Part shown: one piece after another, positions 42,701 to 53,624 of the stretch | How positions within the stretch are numbered: position 1 is the first letter of the stretch | Layout: each line of letters starts with the position of its first letter | Source of the DNA: Hawksworthiomyces lignivorus | Lineage: Eukaryota > Ascomycota > Sordariomycetes > Ophiostomatales > Ophiostomataceae | Reading direction: 5' to 3' | Assembly: GCA_002917075.1 (NCBI GenBank) | Contig: NTMA01000020.1 | Coordinates: 62,001-126,000, forward strand | Length of the DNA: 64,000 nt | Program-made: the position numbers and the translations under genes | The notes under the pieces: model-generated | Databases searched by the model: none | What the model was told of the DNA's origin: nothing | The model's input: the letters and a program-made list of their open reading frames with translations, nothing else

Positions 42701-43448
42701 CTGGACAGAATAGAGTTTGCTTCATGCCATCTACCCACCCTCTGAACTCTGCTGAGTTCAGAAGCCATTGCCCAGTGCCCTCCTGTCGGCGTCTGATAAA
42801 GTCATTGTGTTGAGGAGCGTAATCTACTGGAGTGAGCCAATTGAGGATCGTATGTTGCTCGCGGATGGTTTCTTTATTGTCAATACGATCCTGTATGTGC
42901 TCTAAAGTACGGTTCTGCGCACGGTGCATTTGTTGTTGTTGTTTCTTGCTATCCTTTACTTCACGATAGATGCTGGCTGTGAGCGCAAGAGAGTCGACTG
43001 CTAATAGTTGGTTTAGGGTCTGGCATTGCCGATGCAGATTTTCTACCGCATCTCGCGATCTGGAAGCCTGAAAAGCTCCTTTCAGTCGCTCCCATCCGAT
43101 TCGGTGGCCCTGGGACCGCTTTAGCAATTCTTCGTGTAAGTTTTTCAACTCAGCCTGGCATGTTGAAACCATGATCATGGTGTCTGTATCATGAGCCAAA
43201 GGCCCAAGCTGCGAGAGCAATGCAGACTGCCGACCGCGGAACGCGTCCGCAAAGTCTTTATTAAGGATGATATTCGTGTTTGTCTCAGATAAGACTGTTT
43301 TGAGAGCCTGGAGCTCGGCTATGAAGCTTCTGGCATCAACCGGCGCATCCTTCCAGTCAAGCCCGAATTGGACGGTGACCTGGATGATCTGAATCGTCAG
43401 ACCGATGACGCCAACCACTCCGGATCCAATTCCAAACGCCTCCGCCAT
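39761..43448 (-). pseudogene. STAND/NLR-like protein: helical N-domain, NACHT and 16 ankyrin repeats, with a frameshift
   Basis: No introns needed. The 5' frame (43448 to about 41530) starts [20 protein letters not shown], the fungal N-terminal helical domain of STAND proteins. It carries the P-loop GIPGAGKT (250-257), Walker [12 protein letters not shown] (349-359), a winged-helix/tether region ([17 protein letters not shown]) and [17 protein letters not shown]. There the frame must shift by one: the conserved continuation [19 protein letters not shown] is in the overlapping 3' frame, which runs to 39761 and encodes 16 ankyrin units ending ASGAHINTAAVAAQ. With the shift corrected the protein would be about 1225 aa. 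The units (HLEVVEKLLAAGADVNA) are more diverged than those of the 17.4-20.4 kb gene. A base-call error in the GAAACAAAG stretch near 41525-41533 is an alternative to real loss. Confidence 0.85.
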
Positions 43449-44539
43449 GTCGACGATACGGGCTAAGACAGTGCCGATAGAATGTCAGCTGATCGCAAGT
43501 CTTGTGCCTGCCAAGTCGGAACTATTAGCTTCGCACAACACTTAGTGAGAAATACGTTAATATACCTCATGGGTTGCAGGGTGGTCCCGCTATTGTGGGG
43601 TGTGAAAAGCGGAAGCCGACTTTGCCAACTACTGTAGCCACCCGCTTCAAGCGCAGGAGCCGCAAGGTCTACCCCGCACAGGGTCTTGGACAAAGTTTAC
43701 TAAAAAAAAAATGGAGAGATCCATTTCGCCTCGTAACCTGTGCACTGTGTACCACTCTTTTTGGAATATTTGACGGCCACAAACTTCCACACAACCTTAA
43801 AAGTTGAACGACACTCAATCGGCGTTCAATCATCCAGTACAGCAAAACCTTGGCTGTTTTTATTAGGAAATTGACTGGGTATCCGCTCACTTTAGGGGGC
43901 GAGCCCAATTGGGGAGAGTGTGTGAACATTCGGGCTAGACATATCTATATGATTCAAGAGGGATAGATTTTGCCAATTGCCGATTTACTTCTTTTGAGGT
44001 TTTGCGACCCAGCTGTTGGCGGCTTTAAATCACAACCGGCAGAAAATGATGTGGGAGAAGACGTAGGAAGGAGACTGTCCGCTCCTTAAAATGAGCACAT
44101 CAAGACGTGGATAGATACAGTGAAGTATCTAGTTCAAATCGCACTATGGTGTAAAGGTCCGCATGAATGTGTCTCGCGCGAACACCATAGAGTCCACTGT
44201 CTTACCTGCGAAAGATTGAAGATGAAAAAAAGGGAAAAGAACAATACTAAGTAGCCGTGATCCTAGCAAACCATAAGATCGTACTGGCTTACTTGGGTCA
44301 ACCCCCGGAGAGGAGGGTTTCCCGTCAGGGTCTTGCTATCGGTGTAAGTGGGTAACCCGCCGACGGCAGGCGAGTACGCCGACACCTAGTGACTAGCTAT
44401 TCAAACGATAAATTGAGTCACACTCCGCTAACGCAAATATTTGACTGATATCGGCCCAATATAAAACACGAATCTTGTCATTAAGAATTTCCTAATTTGA
44501 CAGATTCCTGTGCTGCTCCTGCTTCAACCTGCTTATCGG
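43449..44539. other. intergenic, no gene seen
   Basis: Upstream region of the ankyrin STAND gene, then AT-rich DNA. A stretch near 44060-44085 (AAAATGATGTGGGAGAAG) weakly recalls dispersed repeat family 3. Confidence 0.4.
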
Positions 44540-44755
44540 GTGGTGCCGTGCTTAGGTCCATTTATCCTGACCAAGAAGATAGAGGATTCTGGGAGCCCGA
44601 GGCACCAATAAGCACACAGCTAAATACTCAGTGTGAGAGGAGGAGAGGAGCATTGAGGCAATTCGGCGCAGGGCACCAATTTAGACTGAATCAACACAAT
44701 ATGACCGTGATGGCCTACGCTACTACAGCGCTGACACAGCTTTAGATGCTACCTG
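44540..44755 (+). repeat. dispersed repeat family 4, copy b
   Basis: Most complete copy. Left half (AGGTCCATTTAT..TGACCAA, GAGCCCGAGGCACCAATAA) aligns with 53625-53690 and 53945-54030; right half (TTGAGGCAATTCGGCGCA, CTGAATCAACA, AGCGCTGACA) aligns with 33590-33710 and 54050-54100. Confidence 0.6.
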
Positions 44756-45064
44756 CAAGAGCTTTAGCCAACAAGAAAAAAAGAATATACCCTACATTGC
44801 TTAGTCGAGGTGGCCTAAAGGTCACAACAGCGTTCCCAAAATTACGAAGTTACCACTGCTTTAAGGCGTAACTTTTGTGGACAATAAATAAACGCGGCGG
44901 AGAAATTGAGTCGGAACATTTCACTGTCCTTACCATATAGAAACACATAGGAGACTAGACAGTTTTTGGATTTATCTAGCTGTATAGCTGAATTGCCATG
45001 CCCCCCCATTGAAAAGCTTCTATTTGTCTCTTCACCTAGATTAACAACTTGCTCGTTTCGGTTT
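44756..45064. other. intergenic, 3' flank of the AT-hook gene
   Basis: No supported gene. Confidence 0.4.
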
Positions 45065-46740
45065 CTATGCCTCCGCCTTGAACTTGTTTTTCCGTGGCCG
45101 ACCACGCTTTTTAGTATGAGCTGTCTTCTTAACCACACCTCCTTTTGCAGGACGACCTCGCCCTCGCTTCATTTCCAACGAATTGCCATGATCTCCCTTC
45201 TTGTTCACAACGGACGTGGGACGGCGGCGTCGTGCTATCTTCGTTTCTAACAGTTTTCTAGCCGTGTCTTCGCGCATCGCTCTGCTAAGCTCTCGATTGC
45301 GTGCTCGCGTCGTCTGTGCTTTTCTCTGACTGGAAGATTTGGTATCAATTTTGAGGCGAAGCCATTCAGGGTCGCTCCCAAAGGGTCCATGCAGAATTTC
45401 AAAATCAGAGTCGCCACAGGAAGCAGAGTCGTCGCAAGAATCTGAGTCGTCGGACATCAAGGCGCCATCTTCATCCGAGGCCGAGTCTTCATCTCCGGTG
45501 GGAGAATTCAGAGTGCTCCCATTTTCAGAGACTCTGCTGGGAGAAGACATTTCAGGGAGCTTAGAAGATGTTCGTGACCGGTGTCGCGCATGCCATGCCT
45601 CCAGATGCTTCATGACAAAATTGCGATGGCGCTTAACAGCATGTTCGTGAATCTGGTCCACGATGCATATGAGGTCATAGGCGCGGCTAAATTCCTTAAC
45701 GTCGCCTCTCCAGATGGGCTCTACCGACTACCCCGAGGTCAGCTTCGCGCAGCTTACACTGCTTTTAGAAAGGCATAAAAAACACAACTTACGCAGCTGC
45801 CTAAAAAATTCCACGCTATGGAAACTTCCCAATACGAGCCGCACGATATGAATGCGAAGAGTTGGTACTCGGAGCTCTCCTCCGTCTGGTATTCGGCCAC
45901 ATTGTCTGGGTTCCTAGCTAGATCGTCCAACATGGCCAAATACATTTTGCAAGCATCATGGATTTGACTCTCAGCAGCTTCGTAATCCGTAGCTCGTTTC
46001 TTTGCCTCGTAGACGGCAAAAGGAAAGACGAGATCAGACTTTCCCCACACGCCATCAACAATCAAACCGCAATTAGGATCGAGCATCATGGCACGCAGGC
46101 TGGCTTCGGAAAGCCGCTTATCTGGCTGCTTGCTGCTGTGGTCCTCTGTGCAGTCGGGAACTGTGCATACATAGCCTCGCTTGAGATCGTAACTGTCATA
46201 CGACTTGAGACCAAAGGTTGCATCGGGTATCCGTACCTTGACAGTACTTTGCCCACTGTCGTCCTTCGCCACAAACTCATAAGGCCTCTTGTCCCTACGA
46301 ATGTTTTTTATTAGCCTCCGTAAAATGGAACCGGTATCTCTGTCGAAAAGAACATGCGGTATACCAACATCCTGAGCCCCTCATCGTCCAAAATCAAGCC
46401 GAAGACATCATGCCAGGCACAAACTTCCCAGCAGAACTCCGAGGCTTTATAGAGCTGGTTGATAATGGCTCGCTTGTATAATTTGGTTGTTCTATTATCA
46501 AGCTCCGTCTTCTTTTCTTCGCTCAGACTTTCCCTGTATTGCGGAATGTCGAGATTTGGACAAAATCGGCGCCACTGTTTGGCAGCAGGCTCAGAACCAA
46601 GAAACACGGATTGCGGCATAATGGTGACCTCCCCAAATGGTTCTGGGACCAGTGGCATGGTGCGTTCTCTCGGCATGCTAGGTTGGAATTTAGACCTGTA
46701 CATAGATGCAGCAACCACCAACGGAGACTTACTCTGTCAT
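45065..46740 (-). CDS. PD-(D/E)XK nuclease-like protein with C-terminal AT-hooks (4 exons)
   Basis: Exons 46740-46733 (8 nt, ATGACAGA), 46695-46369, 46294-45793 and 45718-45065 keep phase and give 496 aa. Residues 20-320 resemble a fungal PD-(D/E)XK-like domain: WRRFCPNLDIP, EFCWEVCAWHDVFGL, a core GKSDLVFPFAVYEAK (D199, E208, K210), then YLAMLDDLARNPD and YQTEESSEYQLFAF. The final exon has AWHARH, a Ser/Asp-rich acidic stretch (SASDEDGALMSDDSDSCDD), a basic region and two AT-hooks, KRGRGRPAKG and KKRGRPRKN, for minor-groove binding. So it is probably nuclear and DNA-associated. Family members are usually listed as hypothetical; nuclease activity is unproven. One donor (GTTGGT at 46368) is unusual but needed for phase. 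Confidence 0.75.
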
Positions 46741-48187
46741 TTTTTATTTTTTATTTTTTATTTTGCAGCAGTGGCGGGAAAACTCTAATACAGCAGTGCG
46801 GAACTCAGGAAGTTCGTGTCGACCATAGATGCAATCTGCGTTCCGTTCATGGCCTTAAATTCAATACGTTATGGCAATAGAGGCCTCCTGCAGTTATGGT
46901 CGGTTTTATGGCCGCATGGAATTTGAGTTCGATTTAGGCAGCCTTGGGGGCCATTTGAAATTCAGCACCACTTCTATGAAATCCTTGCCAATATTAGGCG
47001 TTTTACTGGCAACAACCTATTTCGGTGTTCATCTTCGGCCTTGCGGTCACTAAATGGAAGTGGAATGGGCGAAAACCCCTATGAAGGGTATTGCCCAGTT
47101 GTATACGACAATCGTTGACTGATATTCCGATTTTCCGGATTTGGACATTTGCTTTCTATATCTGGCTCTCCAAACATTTTGCGTCCAATGCAACATGAGC
47201 TATACAAACGAAGTAAATATAAACTTTAGTGCTTGGTCTGCTGTGACCTGTTGCTCTACAGTGCGGTGAGGTGCTGCAGCTCAACAACAAGAATTATTAA
47301 ATATCGTAAAATACTAAAAATAGTTATTTTTTTACTAAAACATCAGTCTAATAACAATCGACTGACAATTTACTCGTTATATAAATGTTTTAACGACTTC
47401 GCTGAGTTACTAGTTTGATTTTGCCTTTTACGTAATTATAATAAACTTTTCTTAATGGAGCTTTATTGCTCTTGAATCGAGACTTTATATTATAAAAAAG
47501 ATAATCTCAACGAACACCAAATTTATAAACTCGTAAAAGCATCAACGCAAAGAGTCAAATAATACGATGTCGTCAAATCGTTGGCCTTGCAAGGGTTGCT
47601 GGAACTAAATTCGAGACCCCTTCCTCTTGCCCTTTATGATATACAAATTTTACCGTCTTTGAAGTGGCACACATACCAGCGTGGCGCAGGCAGAGTCTGC
47701 CCTGTGCAGAAGTGCTCAGCGCCAGTGCAGAGGTGCTTAGTGCTAGTGCCGATGGTGGTAGTGTCTGTGCTTGACTCTCGAGATGAGTTGGAGATAGAAT
47801 GACAAGATTCGTGTTTTATAACAACAACTTCAACTTCAACTATAGATAGCTTGATGTGCAAGACTACCGGCTTCGTATATTAGCAATAGCTACAGTCTCA
47901 CATCTTTTCATCGCATTCTGACCTTTGCAGCTCCTTTAAGAAAACAAGTCTTGGACTCCTTACGAGTCTCCTCCTATGCAGCATCAATGACACGTAGTGT
48001 AAGGTTTGGCGTATATAAGTTCCACAGAGACACGAGGGAATCCAAGGTCATATCGTATGAAAAAATAGAGATGAAAAACAAAAAGAGAAACAAGAGAAAT
48101 GTGATCACGGCACTTTGAGCCGTCTTTTTTTTTTTTGGATCAAGGTCATGGCAAGGCCCACCGATCTCTTGATGCATCTGCCACTTT
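46741..48187. other. AT-rich gene-free block
   Basis: About 1.4 kb. The part 47230-47560 is extremely AT-rich, with stops in all frames. Near 47690-47750 imperfect internal repeats (GTGCTCAGCGCCAGTGC, GTGCTTAGTGCTAGTGC) occur. No gene seen. Confidence 0.45.
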
Positions 48188-48868
48188 CTATTCCTCTCCT
48201 TCTAGCACGACCTCATCAGTCTGGCTTGTGGCTGGGTCCAAGCTATTCCCAGACCCTTGCTCTGTGACAATATCTTCGGTAACTGCTGCAGACTCTCCGT
48301 CGCTTGGTGTCCCTAGTTTTTGCAGTCTCTGTCTCCTTGTTACAGCTAACTGAGGCTTCTTCTCTTCATCGATAGGAAAACCAGTCTCGTTTATATTCCA
48401 TATGTCGTGTGGGAGAATTCCTTCGCGCTCTATCACTTCACGTAAAAGCCTAAAATACTCTTGCACAAGCGGTGTATCTTCTTGGACTTGCCGCTCGGGG
48501 CCAAGCACTTGTTTCCGTACAACGTTGTATTTGTGGCGTTGTAAAAAGCGAGCAGTCCATCGCACACCGACGTTTGCAGTCTGGTCACCAGTCTTATCTC
48601 GAAGAAGCGAGTTTGCTGCGTCAGTGACAAAGCCGCGGCGTACAGCAAAGTTAGCCCGTTCAAGCCCATCAATATGCCGACAAATAGCCTCCTCTTCTTG
48701 TAAAGTCAAAAGACCGTGTGTGCGTGGCCGTCCTATCCTCGGCGGAACACCACGTAAGCGTCTTGCCAATGTCGAACGATGAACACCGAATTCCCGCGCA
48801 ACTTTTGCGAGATGCCGGTCAGGATTTTCACGGACGAATAACACAGCTTTTTGAACCTCATCTTCCAT
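48188..48868 (-). mobile_element. truncated pogo/Tc1-type transposase ORF (CENP-B-like HTH part)
   Basis: An intact 226-aa frame starting MEDEVQKAVLFV. The N-terminus is a psq-type helix-turn-helix (HLAKVAREFGVHRSTLARRL), followed by a CENP-B-type HTH (LTLQEEEAICRHIDGLER ... WTARFLQRHK) and the linker into a DDE domain (NINETGFPI). Only the first DDE motif is present, and its catalytic Asp is replaced by Asn (N160; family norm NxDETGF). The rest of the integrase fold is absent: the tail is polar and acidic (AVTEDIVTEQGSG) up to the stop. Full pogo-type transposases are about 500 aa or more. It cannot transpose by itself; it is either a deletion relic or a retained DNA-binding protein. Confidence 0.8.
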
Positions 48869-49348
48869 TTTGTTTTGTTCATAACCTATTTTGCTCGATT
48901 TAACTATGGATTTTTGAAGTTTTTGTGGGACAAAATATCTGCATTAGGGTGGTATCTGCATTAGAATGCTCAGCGCCCACTTAGGTGGTGGGAGAGCTAA
49001 AAGTGAACTCAGATAAGTGGGGTGTGGCCCAGGTACCATTAGTAACAGTACAAAATGCTTGCTCTAGCCCGCCGGCACCTGAAAGGGCCGGCGGCCGTGG
49101 CATTTCACACCGCGGCCGAGTGTTTGCCGACTAGATAATGAGAAAGTATCCAAGCACAATAGTGCTCAACAAATCGCACTGCCATTTACTTCTTTCTGAA
49201 ATTCTAATTTTCTCTGATGAGAATGTTGCCCTAATTATCCCTTGAATATCTTAGGGCGTTCATTTATACCCATATATACTCGTCGGTATACTGTCCGATA
49301 AGAGATCGTGTGAGGCACTGTTTACTCAAATCTCACTAGTTGACGAAC
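48869..49348. other. intergenic with GC-rich hairpins
   Basis: TCTGCATTAG occurs twice (about 48938 and 48955). At 49068-49095 the perfect 8-bp inverted repeat CCGCCGGC / GCCGGCGG flanks ACCTGAAAGG, and a second imperfect one (GGCCGTGG / CCGCGGCC) follows at 49091-49119. The right end is the promoter of the allophanate hydrolase gene. Confidence 0.4.
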
Positions 49349-51235
49349 ATGAATGCAGGTATCGTCGAGGACGACCAAGCACCGGCCGTCAGCCATCACA
49401 GAGTCCCTGTTACCGTTGCTGACTGGCGAGCGATTCAGTCGAATGGGGGCGGGTTAGATAGGCTCCTTTTGCTAGCCGAGCAGCAAGCCGCGGCGGGCAC
49501 GCCGGAATGGATCGCCGTTGCCACGCCGGAAGATATCAAAAAGCAGTGGGCAGAAATCGAGGCGTGCCAGCAGAGCCAGGAAGCCATGCCTCTCTGGGGA
49601 GTCCCTTTTGCCGTCAAAGACAACATCTATGCCGCCGGCTTCCTGACCACGGCCGCATGCCCGTCTTTTGCACGAGCTCCGGCCGAGCGCGACTCTCCCG
49701 TGGTGGCCAAGCTCAAAGCCGCCGGGGCCATCCTCATCGGCAAGACGAACCTGGACCAGTTTGCCACCGGCCTGGTCGGCACGCGGTCGCCATACGGTGC
49801 CGTGCCGAACGCCTTCTCTCCGCTGCACGTGAGCGGCGGCTCGAGCTCCGGCAGCGCCGTCGTCGTGAGCAAGGGGATCGTGGCGTTCGCGCTGGGGACC
49901 GACACCGCCGGCTCCGGCCGGGTGCCGGCCGGGCTGAACAACATTGTCGGGTTGAAGCCGACGCGCGGGGCGATCAGCACGACAGGCACGGTCCCCGCGT
50001 GCAGGACGCTCGACTGCGTCTCCGTCCTAGCGCAGACGATCGAAGACGCCGAGGCCGTGCTGCGGGTGGCAGAGGGCCTCGACCAGCAGGACGCGTACTC
50101 GCGGCCGCGTCCCGCAGGCGCGGCGGCGGCGGCGGCGGACGCGCTCGGCGACCGTCCCACCGTTGCCGTCTGCCACGCGCCAGAGTGGTTCGGTAAGATG
50201 GAGCAGGAGGAGGCGTACGGTGCGGCGCTGGAAAGGGCCGCGAGAGCCGACTGGGACCTCGTCGAGACCGACTTCGGCCCGCTCTTCGCCCTCGCGCAGC
50301 TCCTCTACGAAGGGCCGTGGGTGGCCGAGCGCTTCGCGGCCATCCGCAGCTACACCGGCGGCGCGCTGCCCGACGAAATGGACCCGGTCGTGCGCTCCAT
50401 CGTCGCCAAGGCCAGCAACTTCTCCGCCGCCGACGCGTTCGCCGCCGAATACCTGCGCCAGGAGCTGGCGCGCGAGATCGAGGCGGCGTTCGCCAGCTTT
50501 GACGCGCTCCTCGTGCCCACCACGCCGACGTTCCCCACACTGGACGAGGTGGCGCGCGAGCCCGTGCGGGAGAACTCCCGCCTGGGCACCTACACCAACT
50601 TTGTCAACTTCATGGACTGGACCGCCCTGTCCGTGCCCGCGGGGTTCCGCACCGACGGGCTGCCCTTTGGAGTGACGCTGATCGCGCGCCAGTGGCAGGA
50701 GCCGTGGCTGGGCCGGCTGGGGCGGCAGTTTCTTGCGGGAGAGAGCAGGCGGCTAGGCGCGACATCAGAAAGCCGCCAAGAACCGGCCCTGGCCTCGGCA
50801 GCGACTGCTGCGCAGCCCACAGAAGGCTTCATCTCCGTAGTAGTCGTGGGTGCGCATCTTTCCGGATTTCCCCTTAACAAGGATCTTGTCGGCCGCGGTG
50901 CAGCCCTTGAGCTGTCGACCACGACGTCGAACAGGTACCGCTTCTTCTCCCTCGCCTCGACAGACGGCATCAAGAGGCCGGGGCTGAAGCGTATTCCGGA
51001 AGGAGAGGTTGGAGCCAAAATCCAGGTTGAGGTGTGGCAGCTCCCAAAAAACCAGCTCGCCAGCTTTATCGTAACCATCCCCCACCCTCTCTGCCTTGGA
51101 TCAGTCGAGCTGGCAGACGGAAGCTGGAAGCTGGGGTTTCTCTGCGAACCAATTGGCATACAAAACGCGGTAGATATTACCCATTTCGGCGGGTGGAGAG
51201 CATACATTGCTAGTCTCACAACGACTTCGACCTGA
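49349..51235 (+). CDS. allophanate hydrolase, stand-alone (AtzF/Dur2 type)
   Basis: Hydrolyses allophanate to ammonia and CO2, the second step of ATP-dependent urea breakdown. An intronless 628-aa frame from MNAGIVED (the codon upstream in frame is TTG). Domain 1 (about 20-460) is an amidase-signature enzyme with the Ser-cisSer-Lys triad in VPFAVKDNIY (K90), VSGGSSSGSAVV (cis-Ser about 166) and GTDTAGSGRVPAG (nucleophile S189). Domain 2 (about 490-628: VVVGAHLSGFPLNKDL, LPKNQLASFIVTIPHPLCLG) is the C-terminal domain of allophanate hydrolases that finishes the reaction. Length matches AtzF/Dur2 proteins, without the urea carboxylase half found in yeast Dur1,2. GC content is high and introns are absent, which raises but does not prove horizontal origin. 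Confidence 0.93.
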   Translation: MNAGIVEDDQAPAVSHHRVPVTVADWRAIQSNGGGLDRLLLLAEQQAAAGTPEWIAVATPEDIKKQWAEIEACQQSQEAMPLWGVPFAVKDNIYAAGFLTTAACPSFARAPAERDSPVVAKLKAAGAILIGKTNLDQFATGLVGTRSPYGAVPNAFSPLHVSGGSSSGSAVVVSKGIVAFALGTDTAGSGRVPAGLNNIVGLKPTRGAISTTGTVPACRTLDCVSVLAQTIEDAEAVLRVAEGLDQQDAYSRPRPAGAAAAAADALGDRPTVAVCHAPEWFGKMEQEEAYGAALERAARADWDLVETDFGPLFALAQLLYEGPWVAERFAAIRSYTGGALPDEMDPVVRSIVAKASNFSAADAFAAEYLRQELAREIEAAFASFDALLVPTTPTFPTLDEVAREPVRENSRLGTYTNFVNFMDWTALSVPAGFRTDGLPFGVTLIARQWQEPWLGRLGRQFLAGESRRLGATSESRQEPALASAATAAQPTEGFISVVVVGAHLSGFPLNKDLVGRGAALELSTTTSNRYRFFSLASTDGIKRPGLKRIPEGEVGAKIQVEVWQLPKNQLASFIVTIPHPLCLGSVELADGSWKLGFLCEPIGIQNAVDITHFGGWRAYIASLTTTST

Positions 51236-51691
51236 AATGCTTCCCGCACCACCGAGCCTGCTGTGTTTGCATCGGTCTACGTCAGCATCTGCGAATATTG
51301 GCCTTTGAAGACTGGCTGTGCAGCGAAGCGGTGCCATGCCAGCCTCGAGTGTTTGATTCAAAGTAGAACCAGCCTCATGATGAGATTTACGGGGAGAATA
51401 TCGTAGACTTTTGCTACCACAGGAAACATTTTCCCTCGGATCCGCGTCTTTCCCAGTCGGATACACAAAAGTGCACTGGTGAAGCGAAGGCTATGGAGCT
51501 CGTTGATAGGAGGGGTTTGTCCTACGGTGACAAAAGATTAATCATCTATATGTCGAATAAGCTGCGACAGCCCATTCTCTACTTTGCACAATCTGTAAAA
51601 TAACAATTTTTTTGGTCTATCAAAGTCACGCACTAGCTAGATACCCGCAACGCAAGCCACTCTATACCTAGGCATTCTCTTCTCGGCCGCC
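51236..51691. other. intergenic between convergent genes
   Basis: Holds the 3' ends of the allophanate hydrolase (plus) and AspRS (minus) genes. No other gene seen. Confidence 0.45.
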
Positions 51692-53532
51692 TTATGGCAG
51701 CAGTCTCTTGGGTGTGCGAGGATAGTACGCCGCGAGGTGGACGCTAGGCAGTGCCAGAGACCAAGCGACCACGCGGTCAAGGCCAATGCCACCTCCACCG
51801 TGCGGCGGCACACCGACCTGTCGGAAAACTGACAGGTACTCCTTGATGCCGCCACTTTCCGGGTCAACGCCCTTAGCGCGGATGCGCGACTCGAGTTCAG
51901 CCGGGTCGTTGATGCGCTGGCCGCCGGAGAGAATCTCCTGCCCGCGGAGGAAAAAGTCGAAGGCATTTGTAACACGGACACCATCTCCGACCGTAGGGCT
52001 AGCCTCATCAACCTTGGCATAGAATGGCCGCGCCGTCTCAGGGAACTTGTCAATGACGTAGAAGTCCGTCTTGTACTTGATGCGGACGACTTCGCCAAGG
52101 GCCTTCTCTTGGGGAGTGCTCATATCTTCATCGTCCCGTACGTTGGCGAACTCTGCAGGACCTTCCTCCCGTAGAAGCTTCTGTGCCTCAGCGAAGGTTA
52201 GGCGGACTTCTTTGCCTGGCTCGGGAAGGAGGAGCGGTTCCGAAGGATAGACGGCTCGGACTGTGTCAATCTCGTTCACGCATCGCTCTGCATCGGCGGC
52301 AAATACGGTTAGAACATGTACACAAAGAAATCCCTTAAGAGTCAGGGGAACTACTAGGCGGATGAAAACGAACCTTGAATTCCACGGAAGATGTTCAGCA
52401 GGACGCCCTCCAGCATGGTGAGAACTTCGGTATAGGAATGCTTGATTTCCATCTCCAGATCAAGGCCCGTAAATTCGGTCATGTGTCGTGGCGTGTTGGA
52501 GTTTTCGGCCCGGAAAACGGGGCCTATGCTGAACACACGCTCTCTGCCTCCGGCAATCTCGAATTGCTTGTAGAATTGGGGCGATTGGGCGAGAAAACCC
52601 TCCTTGCCGAAATATGGGAGACGGAAGACATTTCCACCTCCCTCAGAGGCGGCGCCGATGAGGCAGGGCGGTTCAAATTCCCTAAAACCGCGGGTCTCGA
52701 GGTAGGAGCGGAAGAGCCTCTTCACTTCGATGCGGATATCCTGTGCCGCGTTAGTGAGGAGGATACAGACCACAGTCTGTCACGAGCGCCAACATACCGC
52801 AATGGCCTGCTGAACAGGAGCGCGCTTGTGCATGGCAATGTTGTCGAGATGCGTGAGCATGCTCGCGGCCGGTGCCGTAACCTCGCCAGCGACCTCCGGG
52901 GCTTTCCCGGCATCATCCTCTGCCACTTGGGTGCTGTCGTCGCTAAAGTTGACAATGGGCTGGCTCGCGGTGCTTATGGTCATACCCAGCATGGCAGGAG
53001 CGGCGGCGAGCACGTAGCACTTTGTGATGTGGAGCTCGAGTCCCGAGACGCGGCAGCTCTTGACGGGCTCGAGAGGCTGCTTCACCTTGGCTTCGACGGC
53101 CACGTAGCTCTCGGGGTTGATGCCGGTGACCCATTTGACCATGCGTCGACTGACAATGGGCTCCTCGTCCGAGGCCATGATGACGCCCTGGATGTCCCAG
53201 TTGCCGCTCTTGCGGAGCTCGACAAAACCCATCTTGGCGCTCTGCACGCGAGACTTTTGCAGCCACGCGCGCACAACGACCGTCTTGCCATTGTAGGATT
53301 CGTCAAGGGAGCGGATTTCGACTTCTTCGGCGTCCGGGCTGAAGACGGCGGTCGTGGCCTGTCTGTTGCCGTAGTTGTCTTGGGCGGGATCGTCCTCGAG
53401 ACTAGCGGCAGCGGCAGCAGCAGCAAGCTCTGCAGCGCGCTGGGCTTTCAGAGCGTCCTTCTTAGCCTTCGCCTCCGCCTTCTTCGCGGCCTTCTTTGAC
53501 GTCACAGCGCCCGGTTCGCTCGGTTCTTCCAT
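51692..53532 (-). CDS. dps1: cytosolic aspartyl-tRNA synthetase (3 exons)
   Basis: Charges tRNA-Asp for cytosolic translation. Exons 53532-52798, 52740-52374 and 52287-51692 give 565 aa; introns of 57 and 86 nt keep phase. The N-terminus is a lysine/alanine-rich appendix (KKAAKKAEAKAKKDALKAQR), usual for eukaryotic AspRS. It is followed by the OB-fold anticodon-binding domain (about 70-210: GKTVVVRAWLQKSR ... WVTGINPESYVAVEAKV). The class IIb catalytic core has motif 2 FRAENSNTPRHMTEFTGLD and motif 3 GVPPHGGGGIGLDRVVAW. The protein ends YYPRTPKRLLP, typical of the fungal enzyme. A mitochondrial AspRS or AsnRS is unlikely from the appendix, the FRAE..T.RH motif and the C-terminus. Confidence 0.95.
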
Positions 53533-53624
53533 GATGTTTGGTGTTTGCCGTAGTTGGGATCAAGAGGTAGAGGAGGGGTGACGAGGGGCAGGGTGGAATG
53601 ATTTAAAGGTCTGTTGGCGAGTGC
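53533..53624. promoter_or_regulatory. proximal upstream region of the AspRS gene
   Basis: Only about 90 bp separate the AspRS ATG from the start of a family 4 repeat copy, so the promoter may overlap the repeat. Confidence 0.3.

Noticed and set aside
49068..49119. GC-rich inverted repeats as a terminator or transposon end
   Set aside because: Fungal genes do not use hairpin terminators and no partner end was found; recorded only as hairpins.
52375..53499. 374-codon plus-strand frame
   Set aside because: Antisense of the AspRS exons and introns.
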